The notes: generated by a model from the sequence alone, not told the origin. A stretch of DNA of 11,873 nt from a bacterium (Candidatus Gribaldobacteria) CG07_land_8_20_14_0_80_33_18 (GCA_002779425.1 PEWP01000023.1:1-11873), one strand, 5' to 3'; shown: positions 1-6,581, counted from the stretch's first letter. Made by a program: numbers and translations.

Positions 1-579
1 TCTTATCTTGAAGGAAAAATTATTTTTAAAAAAGAAAAATTTTCAATTGTCAATGTTAATGGCATTGGTTACGAAATTTTTTTATCAAAGAACAATTTTT
101 TAAAACTGCCAGATATTGGCGAAAACATTAAACTTTTTTGTTATTTAGATATCGGAGAAAGAAGTTTAAGATTATTTGGATTTTTTAGTTTTGAAGAACT
201 TGAGTTTTTTAAATTTATTAGAGATATTCCGGGCGTTGGACCAAAAAGTGCTTTAGAAATCTCTGGTTTAGGTCCGATTGAAGAAATAAAAAAAGAAATA
301 GAAAAAGGGAACGAAAAAATATTGGATAAAATTCCCGGCATTGGCAAGAAAAAAGCCCAAAAAGTCATTTTAGAACTTTCTGGCAAAATAAAAAATTTAG
401 AAACTTTTAAAAAAGATAAAAACGATTTAAAAGAAGAAGAAACCTTCTTAGCTTTAATAAATCTCGGTTTTTCTAAAGAGAAAATAAAAAAAGTTCTTTC
501 TCAACTACCTAAAGAAATTAAAACTCCCCAAGAAAAAATTAAAAAAGCATTAGAAATTTTTAATGAAGGAAACTATTAA
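1..579 (+). CDS. ruvA: Holliday junction branch migration protein RuvA (5' end cut by window edge)
   Basis: RuvA binds the four-way Holliday junction as a tetramer and loads the RuvB helicase for branch migration during recombination and repair in the cytoplasm. Frame 1 is open from the first base for 192 codons. The first visible residues, SYLEGKI, match the usual RuvA start (MI-x-YLEGKI), so only about two codons are missing. An OB-fold domain with VNGIGYE and the YLDIGERSLRLFGF strand comes first (residues 1-62). Two helix-hairpin-helix motifs follow, IPGVGPKSALEI and IPGIGKKKAQKVI, which contact junction DNA. A linker leads to the C-terminal RuvB-binding helix bundle (EEETFLALINLGFSKEKIKKVL). 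Length is normal. The stop codon overlaps the next gene by 17 bases, suggesting co-transcription. ruvB is not in view. The motifs are seen directly and the function comes from the family. Confidence 0.95.
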   Translation, partial: SYLEGKIIFKKEKFSIVNVNGIGYEIFLSKNNFLKLPDIGENIKLFCYLDIGERSLRLFGFFSFEELEFFKFIRDIPGVGPKSALEISGLGPIEEIKKEIEKGNEKILDKIPGIGKKKAQKVILELSGKIKNLETFKKDKNDLKEEETFLALINLGFSKEKIKKVLSQLPKEIKTPQEKIKKALEIFNEGNY

Positions 580-1789
580 AAAATTTATCCCTGCCTTTTT
601 AATTGGTTGGTATCACTTTTTTTTGGCTTTTTTAGGTGTTTTAATTTATCGTTTTCCTTCCTGCCTGCGCAGGCAGGCTAAAAAAATAAAAGTAATTGGC
701 ATTACCGGCACTAAAGGAAAATCAACAGTAGTTGAATTGGCAAGCCGAATTTTAGAAAATGCCGGATATAAGGTTGCTTCTTTATCATCAATTAAATTTA
801 AGATTGGTGAAAAAGAATGGCCGAATAAATTAAAAATGACAATGCCGGGGAGGATGAAAGTTCAAAGATTTTTAAGAGAAGCGGTAAATAGCAATTGCCA
901 ATACGCAATTTTAGAGGTTACTTCTGAAGGAATTTTGCAACATCGTCATCAATTTATTGATTTTAATGTTGTTGTTTTTACCAATTTATCTCCTGAACAT
1001 ATTGAAAGACACGGCTCGTTTGAGAATTATCGAAAAGCCAAAGGGAAATTATTTAAAGCTTGTAAGAAAGTTCATATTTTGAATTTAGATGATGAAAATG
1101 TAAATTATTTTTTGCAGTTTAAAGCAGAAAAAAAATTCGGATTTACCTCGACCTCTATTAAAGAACTGCCGACAGGGCTAAATTTTGAAATTGAGGACAT
1201 AAAATTTGAGCTAAATCTCTTGGGACAATTTAATGTCTATAATGCCTTAGCAGCAATTTGTATTGGTTTATCTCAGGGGATTGATTTAGAGACCTGTAAA
1301 TCATCTTTAGAGAGAATTAAGGGAATTCCGGGAAGAATGGAAGAAGTAATTTCCCAACCATTCAAAGTAATTGTTGATTATGCTCATACCCCTGATAGTC
1401 TTGAAAGCGTTTATAAAACGCTTTCAGATTCGAAATTAATATGTGTATTGGGCGCCGCCGGTGGAGGGAGGGATAAATGGAAAAGACCAAAAATGGGTGA
1501 GATAGCTTCAAAATATTGTCAAAAAATAATTTTAACAAATGAAGACCCTTACGATGAAAGTCCGCTTAAAATTTTAGAAGATATAGAAAAAGGATTTCCT
1601 CAAACTTTAGAATATGAAAAAATCTTAGATAGAAGAGAGGCAATAAAAAAAGCATTAAGTTTAGCAAAAAAAGACGATACAATAATTATTACTGGCAAAG
1701 GATGTGAACCCTGGATGTGTGTAGCTGGCGGCAAAAAGATACCATGGGATGACAGGCAGGTAGTTAAGGAAGAGTTTGAGAAATTGTAA
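563..1789 (+). CDS. murE: MurE-like Mur ligase (UDP-N-acetylmuramyl-tripeptide synthetase), N-terminally short form
   Basis: Mur ligases use ATP to add an amino acid to the UDP-MurNAc peptide during peptidoglycan synthesis. Seen here: an ATP loop GITGTKGKST (46-55), NLSPEHIERHGSFENYRKAK (141-160) with the Lys that MurE enzymes carbamylate, GQFNVYNALAA (221-231), VDYAHTPDSL (271-280), GGRDKWKRPKMG (301-312), the MurE-type specificity region TNEDPYDESP (325-334) and TGKGCE (377-382). The protein has 408 residues against about 490 for standard MurE. The N-terminal UDP-sugar domain is absent, and residues 11-31 form a hydrophobic, probably membrane-anchoring segment instead. The DNPR motif of DAP-adding enzymes is not kept, so the amino acid added is unknown. 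The ATG overlaps ruvA and has no clear ribosome site, so translational coupling is likely. Residues 34-39 (CLRRQA) come from an 18-bp palindrome inserted in frame. Family membership is firm; the exact substrate is not. Confidence 0.87.
   Translation: MKETIKKFIPAFLIGWYHFFLAFLGVLIYRFPSCLRRQAKKIKVIGITGTKGKSTVVELASRILENAGYKVASLSSIKFKIGEKEWPNKLKMTMPGRMKVQRFLREAVNSNCQYAILEVTSEGILQHRHQFIDFNVVVFTNLSPEHIERHGSFENYRKAKGKLFKACKKVHILNLDDENVNYFLQFKAEKKFGFTSTSIKELPTGLNFEIEDIKFELNLLGQFNVYNALAAICIGLSQGIDLETCKSSLERIKGIPGRMEEVISQPFKVIVDYAHTPDSLESVYKTLSDSKLICVLGAAGGGRDKWKRPKMGEIASKYCQKIILTNEDPYDESPLKILEDIEKGFPQTLEYEKILDRREAIKKALSLAKKDDTIIITGKGCEPWMCVAGGKKIPWDDRQVVKEEFEKL
660..677. repeat. Perfect 18-bp GC-rich palindrome inside the Mur ligase gene
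   Basis: CCTGCCTGCGCAGGCAGG is its own reverse complement and stands out in an AT-rich gene. Its length is a multiple of three. It encodes most of CLRRQA between the hydrophobic N-terminal segment and the ATP-binding domain, in a linker that should tolerate extra residues. This suggests a small palindromic element inserted without breaking the frame. Confidence 0.8.
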
Positions 1790-1806
1790 AAGAAGAACTT
1801 AAAAAG

Positions 1807-3603
1807 CTACATTTTTTCTAATTCCTCAATTCCCAAGAGATTTAATCCCTTTTTTAGCGCAATTGCTGTTGCTTTTACTAAAGCCAATCGTGCTTTTGCT
1901 AATTCTTTATTTTCAGCAGAAATTACTGGATGGAGGTGATAAAACTGATTAAACACCTTTGCCGTTTCATAAATATGCTGAACAATTCGACTGGGGTTAA
2001 ACTCATCTGTCGCAGAGATTATTTCATCCGGAAACTGGATTAATTTTTGAGCAAGTAATAACTCTTCTTGAGTTTTAAGGAGTGAAAAATCAATCTTTTC
2101 GATATCCAAGAAGGCATTCCGAAGCATGTCCGCCAGAGCGACATCCGCCACAGCGGCATTTTTAAGAATTCCAGCTGTTCGCGCATAGGCATATTGGCAG
2201 TAAGGGCCGGTAAACCCATCGAAAGAAATCGATTCTTCTGGATTAAAATAAATATCTTGACTGGGATGAACCCTAAGGAGATAAAATTTAATTGCTCCCA
2301 TTCCAATTTTTGCCGCTCGAGAATTCAATTCTTCTTTTGAGAGATTTTTTTCCCTTTTTTCTATTTCCTTTCTTGCTAATTTCCCCATCTCTTCAATTAA
2401 ATCGTCAGCGTCAACCACTTTACCTTCTCGAGATTTCATTTTTCCTTCGGGTAAATAAACCATTCCATAGGAAAGGTGCTCGCATCCTTTTGCCCAAGAA
2501 TAGCCTAGAGATTCAAGGATTTTGAACAAAGATTTGAAATGATGGTTTTGTTCTGAGCCCACCACATAAATGGATTGGTCAAGATTGTACTCATTGAATT
2601 TAAGCAGAGCTGTTCCTAAATCTTGAGTCATATAAACAGAGGTGCCGTCAGCTCGTAACAGGGTAACCTTTTTGATTTCGCCTTTTTCATCTCGGCCAAA
2701 TTCTTCTGGCAACTCAAAGATGACTGCGCCTTTTTCATCTCGGTAAAAAACTCCTTTTTTAAGACCCTCCTCAACAATATCCTTGCCAAGCTGATAGGTG
2801 TTTGATTCATAGTAAAAAGCATCAAACTTTAATCCTAACCTCTGATAAGTTTTCCCAAATCCATCATAGACCCAGCTATTCATCGTTTTCCATAATTCAA
2901 GAGTTTCCGGGTCTCCTTTCTCCCATTTTTTAAGCATTTCTTGGACTTCATTTTCTAAATTTTCATTTTTTTCCGCCTCCTTGCTATAACGCACATACCA
3001 ATCGCCAACAAAATGGTCTCCCTTCTTTCCTTCTGATTCAGGAGTTTTTCCTTCTCCCCATTTTTGCCAAGCAAGCATACTTTTGCAAATATGCACCCCC
3101 CTGTCATTGATAAGATTTGCCTTAATTACAGCGTGGCCTGTGGCTTCAAACAGATTTGAAATAGCCATTCCTAAAGCGCCGTTGCGGATATGCCCTAAAT
3201 GCAGAGGTTTGTTCGTATTTGGTGACAAATATTCAACCATTACTCGTTTTCCTTTACCAATTTCTGAATTACCAAAGATTTCGTCTTTAGTAATAATTTC
3301 AGAACAGACGCTTTTAAATAAGACATCATTTTTTACTTTGAAATTCAAATATGGTCCAACTGCTTCCGCCTTTTCAATTAGGTCATTCGGCGAAATTTCT
3401 TTAGCAACTAATTGGGCAATTTTTTGAGGATTTTCACCCATTTTTTTTGCTGCTTGAAAACAATTCAAACTAAAATCTCCAAAATTTACATTGGGAGGAA
3501 ACTCAAGATACAACTTCAGTTCTTCAATCTTCTCTTTAAAAACCTTTTCTATTCCATCCTCAACTTTTTTAAGAATTTCATTTTTTATATCTTCTATATT
3601 CAT
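1807..3603 (-). CDS. argS: Arginyl-tRNA synthetase
   Basis: Class I aminoacyl-tRNA synthetase charging tRNA-Arg with arginine in the cytoplasm. The 598 residues are a normal length. In order: an N-terminal Add1-type tRNA-recognition domain with PPNVNFGDFSLN (36-47), the signature VEYLSPNTNKPLHLGHIRNG (123-142) with the HIGH-type HLGH at 135-138, the catalytic core with RADGTSVYMTQDLG (317-330) and GSEQNHHF (349-356), the KMSKS-type loop KMKSREG (388-394), and a DALR anticodon-binding domain ending in LLGIEELEKM. The ATG has a strong ribosome site, GGAGG, about 6 bases upstream. The stop lies 17 bases from the Mur ligase stop, so the two genes converge. Residues 483-492 (AAVADVALAD) are encoded by a GC-rich 30-base direct repeat that looks inserted. 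All catalytic signatures are intact, so the enzyme should be functional. Confidence 0.97.
   Translation of the reverse strand: MNIEDIKNEILKKVEDGIEKVFKEKIEELKLYLEFPPNVNFGDFSLNCFQAAKKMGENPQKIAQLVAKEISPNDLIEKAEAVGPYLNFKVKNDVLFKSVCSEIITKDEIFGNSEIGKGKRVMVEYLSPNTNKPLHLGHIRNGALGMAISNLFEATGHAVIKANLINDRGVHICKSMLAWQKWGEGKTPESEGKKGDHFVGDWYVRYSKEAEKNENLENEVQEMLKKWEKGDPETLELWKTMNSWVYDGFGKTYQRLGLKFDAFYYESNTYQLGKDIVEEGLKKGVFYRDEKGAVIFELPEEFGRDEKGEIKKVTLLRADGTSVYMTQDLGTALLKFNEYNLDQSIYVVGSEQNHHFKSLFKILESLGYSWAKGCEHLSYGMVYLPEGKMKSREGKVVDADDLIEEMGKLARKEIEKREKNLSKEELNSRAAKIGMGAIKFYLLRVHPSQDIYFNPEESISFDGFTGPYCQYAYARTAGILKNAAVADVALADMLRNAFLDIEKIDFSLLKTQEELLLAQKLIQFPDEIISATDEFNPSRIVQHIYETAKVFNQFYHLHPVISAENKELAKARLALVKATAIALKKGLNLLGIEELEKM
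2128..2157. repeat. GC-rich 2 x 15-bp tandem repeat inserted in argS
   Basis: Two adjacent 15-base units (2128-2142 and 2143-2157) match at 12 of 15 positions, and 22 of the 30 bases are G or C, far above the surrounding gene. On the coding strand they give AAVAD-VALAD. They lie in the variable linker between the catalytic domain (YARTAGILKN) and the anticodon-binding domain (DFSLLKTQEE). Each unit has short CCGC...GCG-type symmetry. An in-frame element insertion is inferred. Confidence 0.6.
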
Positions 3604-3679
3604 ATATCCTCCTTTAATTATTACTTTCTTTTATTTTATTGTCAAAGAAGAATATAATATATGTAATATATCAAAAACT

Positions 3680-3903
3680 ATGGAGATTAAAACTTTTGGT
3701 GATAAAAAAATAAAGATAAGAAAACTTTCAAAAAGTGATTAAAGCCCAAGCCAAAGATTATAGGATTAAGCGTTTTCCCTAACAACAAACCGGCAATCGG
3801 CCTCTATAAAAAATTTGGCTTTAAAAAAGTAGCCAAAATTCCAAAACAGCTTCAATATAAAGGAAAATTAGCCGATGAAATCATAATGCTTTTAGATTTA
3901 TGA
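3680..3903 (+). pseudogene. Collapsed GNAT-family N-acetyltransferase remnant
   Basis: The ATG at 3680 opens 20 codons (MEIKTFGDKKIKIRKLSKSD) that end at TAA 3740-3742, a typical beta-1 start of a small GNAT protein. In another frame, 3739-3903 encodes GLSVFPNNKPAIGLYKKFGF and then a tail ending EIIMLLDL, which is the classic GNAT C-terminus (N-x-x-A-I-x-L-Y-x-x-x-G-F). A short stretch from about 3740, reading IKAQAKDYRIK, belongs to the helix before it in yet another phase. The acetyl-CoA-binding core (the Q/RxxGxG/A loop) is absent, so about 100 codons have been lost and the frame has shifted. A RimI-like acetyltransferase once stood here; the remnant cannot make an active enzyme. Confidence 0.75.
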
Positions 3904-3932
3904 AAAGACCATTCTGGGTCAGCCAGATATAA

Positions 3933-3961
3933 AATCCTTGGAGGTCCGACCTCGAAGGATT
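3933..3961. repeat. Palindromic element copy A (29 bp, core GGTC-C-GACC)
   Basis: The left arm AATCCTTGGAGGTC (3933-3946) and right arm GACCTCGAAGGATT (3948-3961) pair around a central C at 3947, with one mismatch (3940/3954). It is the same element as the copy at 11711-11739, but the pair 3944/3950 is G-C here and A-T there, a compensated change. A further right half-arm, GACCTCAAAAGGATT, follows at 3963-3977, so the right side is partly duplicated. It lies between the GNAT remnant and the DUF5680 gene. Confidence 0.8.
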
Positions 3962-3990
3962 AGACCTCAAAAGGATTAAAAAACGCTATT

Positions 3991-4464
3991 ATGGACATAG
4001 AACAATTAAGCAAATTTTTAGTAAAAGCTAAAATTAACACTTATGCTTCAAGTGGAGAAGGCGGAGAAAAAATTCTTTTTGATGAAAGTAAAGAATTTGA
4101 ATTTGAGGAAAAGGAATTCAAATACCGAGATAGATATTTTGGGTTTGATCCTTTTATTGGTCAAGAAATTGTTTGGCAAAATGGAAAAATAATTTGGGGT
4201 ATGAATTATTATGGGAAAGTGGTTTCTGAAGTTATCCCGGTAAAACAAATTTATCAATTTCTTAAAGAAGTATTAAAAAAAGTTCTAGAAAATAAACCAT
4301 TCAGAGGTCCAGATAATTTCAAACAAGGAGATTTTGAATATTTTAATAAAGTAGAGGGAGTAGTAGAAAATTTTCAGGGAGAAGAAGCAATTTTTTACAA
4401 AAAACAACTTGTATATAAGTTAAACTATCATGGCGGATTGGTGATAAGGAAAAATTTATTTTAG
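3991..4464 (+). CDS. DUF5680 domain protein
   Basis: A complete 157-residue protein of the DUF5680 type, recognised from its conserved blocks: FLVKAKINTYAS (9-20), YRDRYFGFDPFIGQEIVW (45-62), IWGMNYYGKV (68-77), RGPDNFKQGDFEYFNKVEG (105-123) with FQGEEAIFY (128-136), and the closing LNYHGGLV (144-151). The family is small, cytoplasmic and of unknown biochemical role. There is no signal peptide or membrane segment. Length fits the family and the frame is undamaged, unlike its neighbours on both sides. The nearest ribosome-site-like sequence, AAGGA at about 3972-3975, lies inside the duplicated half-arm of palindromic element A and is rather far from the ATG, so initiation may be weak. Domain recognition is fairly sure; no function is claimed. 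Confidence 0.83.
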   Translation: MDIEQLSKFLVKAKINTYASSGEGGEKILFDESKEFEFEEKEFKYRDRYFGFDPFIGQEIVWQNGKIIWGMNYYGKVVSEVIPVKQIYQFLKEVLKKVLENKPFRGPDNFKQGDFEYFNKVEGVVENFQGEEAIFYKKQLVYKLNYHGGLVIRKNLF

Positions 4465-4479
4465 CGAATAGAGTTTTTT

Positions 4480-4494
4480 GAGACCCCGAATCTC
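4480..4494. repeat. Degenerate palindromic element (copy B)
   Basis: GAGACCCCGAATCTC has GAGA/TCTC arms around a CCCCGAA centre. With its flanks it resembles a worn copy of the CGAGATC-C-GATCTCG element seen further right. It sits between the DUF5680 gene and the kinase-like gene. The resemblance is imperfect, so membership is tentative. Confidence 0.35.
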
Positions 4495-4514
4495 GACTCC
4501 TTTTTATATGGTTA

Positions 4515-4529
4515 TAGATCTAAGATCTA
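4515..4529. repeat. Perfect 15-bp palindrome TAGATCT-A-AGATCTA
   Basis: Seven-base arms flank a central A at 4522 in the gap between the DUF5680 gene and the kinase-like gene. Like the larger elements it has an odd-length centre and contains GATC in both arms, but the sequence is different. It could be a binding site for a dimeric regulator or a chance palindrome in AT-rich DNA. Confidence 0.45.
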
Positions 4530-4593
4530 AACCTGTAGTTCTAATACATACTCTGCCATACTATTTCTTCGATAATCAAAAAGTAAGTTAATA

Positions 4594-4599
4594 TATAAT
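4594..4599 (+). promoter_or_regulatory. Possible -10 box of a leaderless transcript
   Basis: A perfect TATAAT ends nine bases before the ATG at 4608. The expected transcription start (about 4606) would leave almost no leader, and no ribosome site precedes the ATG. No convincing -35 box is visible 16-18 bases upstream, and TATAAT is common by chance in such AT-rich DNA. Confidence 0.3.
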
Positions 4600-4607
4600 C
4601 AGCTACA

Positions 4608-5390
4608 ATGTTTACTAAACAAAAAACAAATAACAGATTACTTCTTCGGTCAGCTCTTAAGCATTCATTGGTTGAGATTGAGAAATCTTTGAATGTTAAA
4701 GTAGTTGGTTTAGAGAGAATTATAAAGATTTACGGTTCTAATACAAATAGTTTTCTTGTTAAAACAATCTCTACTAAAAATGAGATTGTTTCTTACTTTC
4801 TTAAGTTTAACGAAAAGAAGCATATCGAAAGGGAATTGGAGGTCACCCGATTTATCGAAAAGTTTTTACTTACTCCGAAAATTATCTTAATTTCAAAGAA
4901 AAAATTGTTTGCACTTAGGTGGGTATTGTTTGAATACGTTCCAGGTAATCTTATGACTGAAAAATTTCTGCAAATAAAAAACAGAAAAGATTTAGAATTA
5001 TTTTGTAAAATTGAAAAACAAAAAGAAAAATTACTTAGTAATCTTTACTATAAATCAAAGATCAAAATAAATTATAACAGTTATATTAAATCACGTACTA
5101 ATCAATTGTTTTATAACAGACTTTTTGGAGAAAGATATGAACTGTTTTTTGTAAAGAACCCTAATAATATATCATTATATTTTGATCGTCAGATTGTAGT
5201 TAATAACATAAAATTCCCTTATACCGTGAATCAAATTTTTAAATCAATTAGAAAAAAATATTCTTTACAGAATAATAAAAAGATAATTGCTACTATGGGT
5301 CAAGGCGATGCTCATCATGGGAATATTATTATAAACAAGAAGATAGATTGTTTAATTCTGTTTAATTTTGAACTATCCATAATTTTTTAG
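4608..5390 (+). CDS. Truncated protein-kinase-like-fold phosphotransferase (APH/choline kinase type), probably decaying
   Basis: This 260-residue protein shows the layout of aminoglycoside/choline kinase-type phosphotransferases. A nucleotide-binding lobe has YGSNTNSFLVK (42-52), a candidate ATP lysine in SYFLKF (62-67) and a helix with candidate Glu ERELEVTRFIE (74-84). A hinge VLFEYVPGNL (106-115) follows, then a catalytic loop GQGDAHHGNIII (231-242). The family loop is usually H-G-D-x-x-x-x-N; here Asp234 and Asn239 remain but the leading His is Gln232. The metal-binding Asp of the following DFE motif appears as Asn in FNFE (252-255). The protein then ends after five more residues, where relatives continue with a helical C-terminal domain. 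There is no ribosome site. It is probably a C-terminally truncated or inactive gene; the natural substrate is unknown. Confidence 0.6.
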   Translation: MFTKQKTNNRLLLRSALKHSLVEIEKSLNVKVVGLERIIKIYGSNTNSFLVKTISTKNEIVSYFLKFNEKKHIERELEVTRFIEKFLLTPKIILISKKKLFALRWVLFEYVPGNLMTEKFLQIKNRKDLELFCKIEKQKEKLLSNLYYKSKIKINYNSYIKSRTNQLFYNRLFGERYELFFVKNPNNISLYFDRQIVVNNIKFPYTVNQIFKSIRKKYSLQNNKKIIATMGQGDAHHGNIIINKKIDCLILFNFELSIIF

Positions 5391-5422
5391 TTATATTTGA
5401 TATTCGGATTTTTTTAGGATTT

Positions 5423-5821
5423 TTAATCTAGAATCATTTCCTTGACTTTTTGTTTCGCTTTTTCGGGATGTAAGTTAGATAAATTAGAAATCTCTTTTAA
5501 TTCTTTCCAGACTGGATAATACTGATTATTTTTATTCATTCTTTTTTTCTCGTTCCCGCTTATTTCCGGAACACCGGAAAACTCTTTAATTAAAAAATAA
5601 AATTCCTGCCGTCCCCGATTTTCTATCTGAAAAAGAAATTTATTTATCTTAACATCAAGATTAAATTCTTCCTTAATTTCCCTGATAACGCCATTTTCAA
5701 GACTTTCATCTCTCTTAATTCCCCCACCCGGAAAGACAAAATATTCCCGGTCGTCTCTAACTCGCCGCATCAACAAAATTTCCCCATTCCTAATTATTAC
5801 GCCAACTACTCTTTTGTTCAT
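5423..5821 (-). CDS. Nudix hydrolase
   Basis: A complete 132-residue single-domain Nudix protein. These enzymes hydrolyse a diphosphate linked to another group, often a nucleotide, with Mg2+ held by the Nudix box. The box is clear at residues 33-55: G33, E39, then RE at 47-48 and EE at 51-52 (REIKEEFNL). The consensus Gly near its end is replaced by Asn54. An N-terminal strand RVVGVIIRNGEILLMRRV and the motif FVFPGGGI precede the box as usual. The C-terminal part (WKELKEISNLSNLHPEKAKQ) matches small MutT/ADP-ribose-pyrophosphatase-like proteins. The ATG lacks a strong ribosome site; only AAGGA-like bases lie far upstream. It converges with the kinase-like gene, with 32 bases between the stops. 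The fold and activity type are firm; the substrate cannot be predicted. Confidence 0.88.
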   Translation of the reverse strand: MNKRVVGVIIRNGEILLMRRVRDDREYFVFPGGGIKRDESLENGVIREIKEEFNLDVKINKFLFQIENRGRQEFYFLIKEFSGVPEISGNEKKRMNKNNQYYPVWKELKEISNLSNLHPEKAKQKVKEMILD

Positions 5822-5897
5822 AGGTTTAATAAGTATTATTTTTTTCCTTTTTTATAGAATTCCATATTAATTATTATAGCTAAATAATTTTTATTGT

Positions 5898-5936
5898 AAA
5901 AAATGGCTCTGCTCAAAAATATTCAAGCAGAGCCAT
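5898..5936 (-). terminator. Rho-independent terminator of the methyltransferase remnant
   Basis: ATGGCTCTGCT (5903-5913) and AGCAGAGCCAT (5926-5936) form a perfect 11-bp stem with a 12-base loop. Read on the - strand, the stem is followed directly by a T run (A5898-A5903 on the + strand). It lies just downstream of the methyltransferase remnant and separates it from the Nudix gene. Confidence 0.85.
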
Positions 5937-5942
5937 AATTTT

Positions 5943-6260
5943 AATAATCTTCAGATAAAAAACGAACATTTATTATACCAATCTGTTTTGCTCTTTGTTT
6001 TGCGGCCTCAACAGCTTGTGGAGTTATATCAACGCCAGTGACATCAAAACCCATTTGGGCCGCACCAATAGAGAATCTGCCTGATCCACAGCCTAAGTCC
6101 AAAAGATTAGTACCAAGTTTTAATTTACTTAATACTTTTTTTCAACATCCCGGAGTAATGCTTTTGAATAATAAGAAATCTCTGCCGCATAATGGGCAAT
6201 ATTGAGTTCTTTTATATTATTATAATAACTTTTTTGATCTATAATTTCCCTTTTTACCAT
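5943..6260 (-). pseudogene. Frameshifted and truncated class I SAM-dependent methyltransferase
   Basis: On the - strand an ATG at 6260 gives 43 codons (MVKREIIDQKSYYNNIKELN, continuing to YYSKALLRDVEKKY) and stops at 6129-6131. One phase over, the protein continues as VLSKLKLGTNLLDLGCGSGR, then FS and MGFDVTGVDITPQAVEAAK, ending RFLSEDY and TAA at 5943-5945. LDLGCGSG is SAM-binding motif I and GVDITP is motif II with its ribose-binding acidic residue. The frame breaks at a run of seven A's (T6136-T6142 on the + strand); one more A would rejoin the two halves. Even rejoined, the protein would have only about 110 residues and lack the substrate half, because it stops right after motif III begins. 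The terminator follows at once, so an internal or 3' deletion is likely. Confidence 0.8.
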
Positions 6261-6560
6261 TTTTAAAGTTTACAATATTTAGACCAAGAAAACCATTATC
6301 TCTAAAATACTTATTGGATATTTGCTTTTGATAGTTTCAGAAATATAATTTTTGAAAATAGTATTATTAATAGACGAAGTTAGTAAAAAACAAACAAATT
6401 TTAAGAAAAAATTAAGCAGATAAGTTTTAGAAATAATTCCACTTAAAAAACGTGCGGGCAAAAAAAGAGGTTTTAGGGGAGGAAATTTTTTGTCCATCTG
6501 TCTGTTTGTTTATGGCGGATTACGAGTGGAGGGTGAAAATCTACCAATAGCCGAATGATT
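6261..6560. other. Gene-poor spacer with a possible decayed coding tail
   Basis: About 300 bases upstream of the secreted-protein array hold no gene I can support. A 72-codon - strand frame (6279-6497) has no ribosome site and reads as low-complexity hydrophobic sequence. On the + strand a frame is open from 6424 to a TGA at 6556-6558 without an ATG. It ends YGGLRVEGENLPIAE, which reads like real protein, in a stretch less AT-biased than its surroundings. This may be the tail of a lost gene or a repeated element. No promoter or RNA structure is evident before 6561. Confidence 0.4.
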
Positions 6561-6574
6561 ATCTCGAAGGGATT
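6561..6574. repeat. Half palindromic element (copy C, right arm only)
   Basis: ATCTCGAAGGGATT matches the right arm of the 29-bp element (GATCTCGAAGGATT) with one extra G and a missing first base. The left arm is absent. It lies 7 bases before the -35 box of the next gene, the same relative place as copies D and E. Confidence 0.55.
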
Positions 6575-6581
6575 ATTCAAT

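Noticed and set aside
2040..3657. Several open frames of 65-114 codons overlapping argS on both strands
   Set aside because: They are shadows of the long argS frame, which has all its synthetase motifs and a good ribosome site.
3639..3658. Promoter for the GNAT remnant (TTGTCA and TATAAT)
   Set aside because: The two boxes are only 8 bases apart, and no -35 box fits the TATAAT at the right distance.
3913..3927. TCTGG-GGTCAG-type small hairpin downstream of the GNAT remnant
   Set aside because: Only a 5-bp stem with no T run; not distinguishable from chance.
6279..6497. 72-codon - strand frame starting MDKKFPPLKPLFLPARFL
   Set aside because: No ribosome site, low-complexity hydrophobic composition produced by AT-rich DNA, and no recognisable family.
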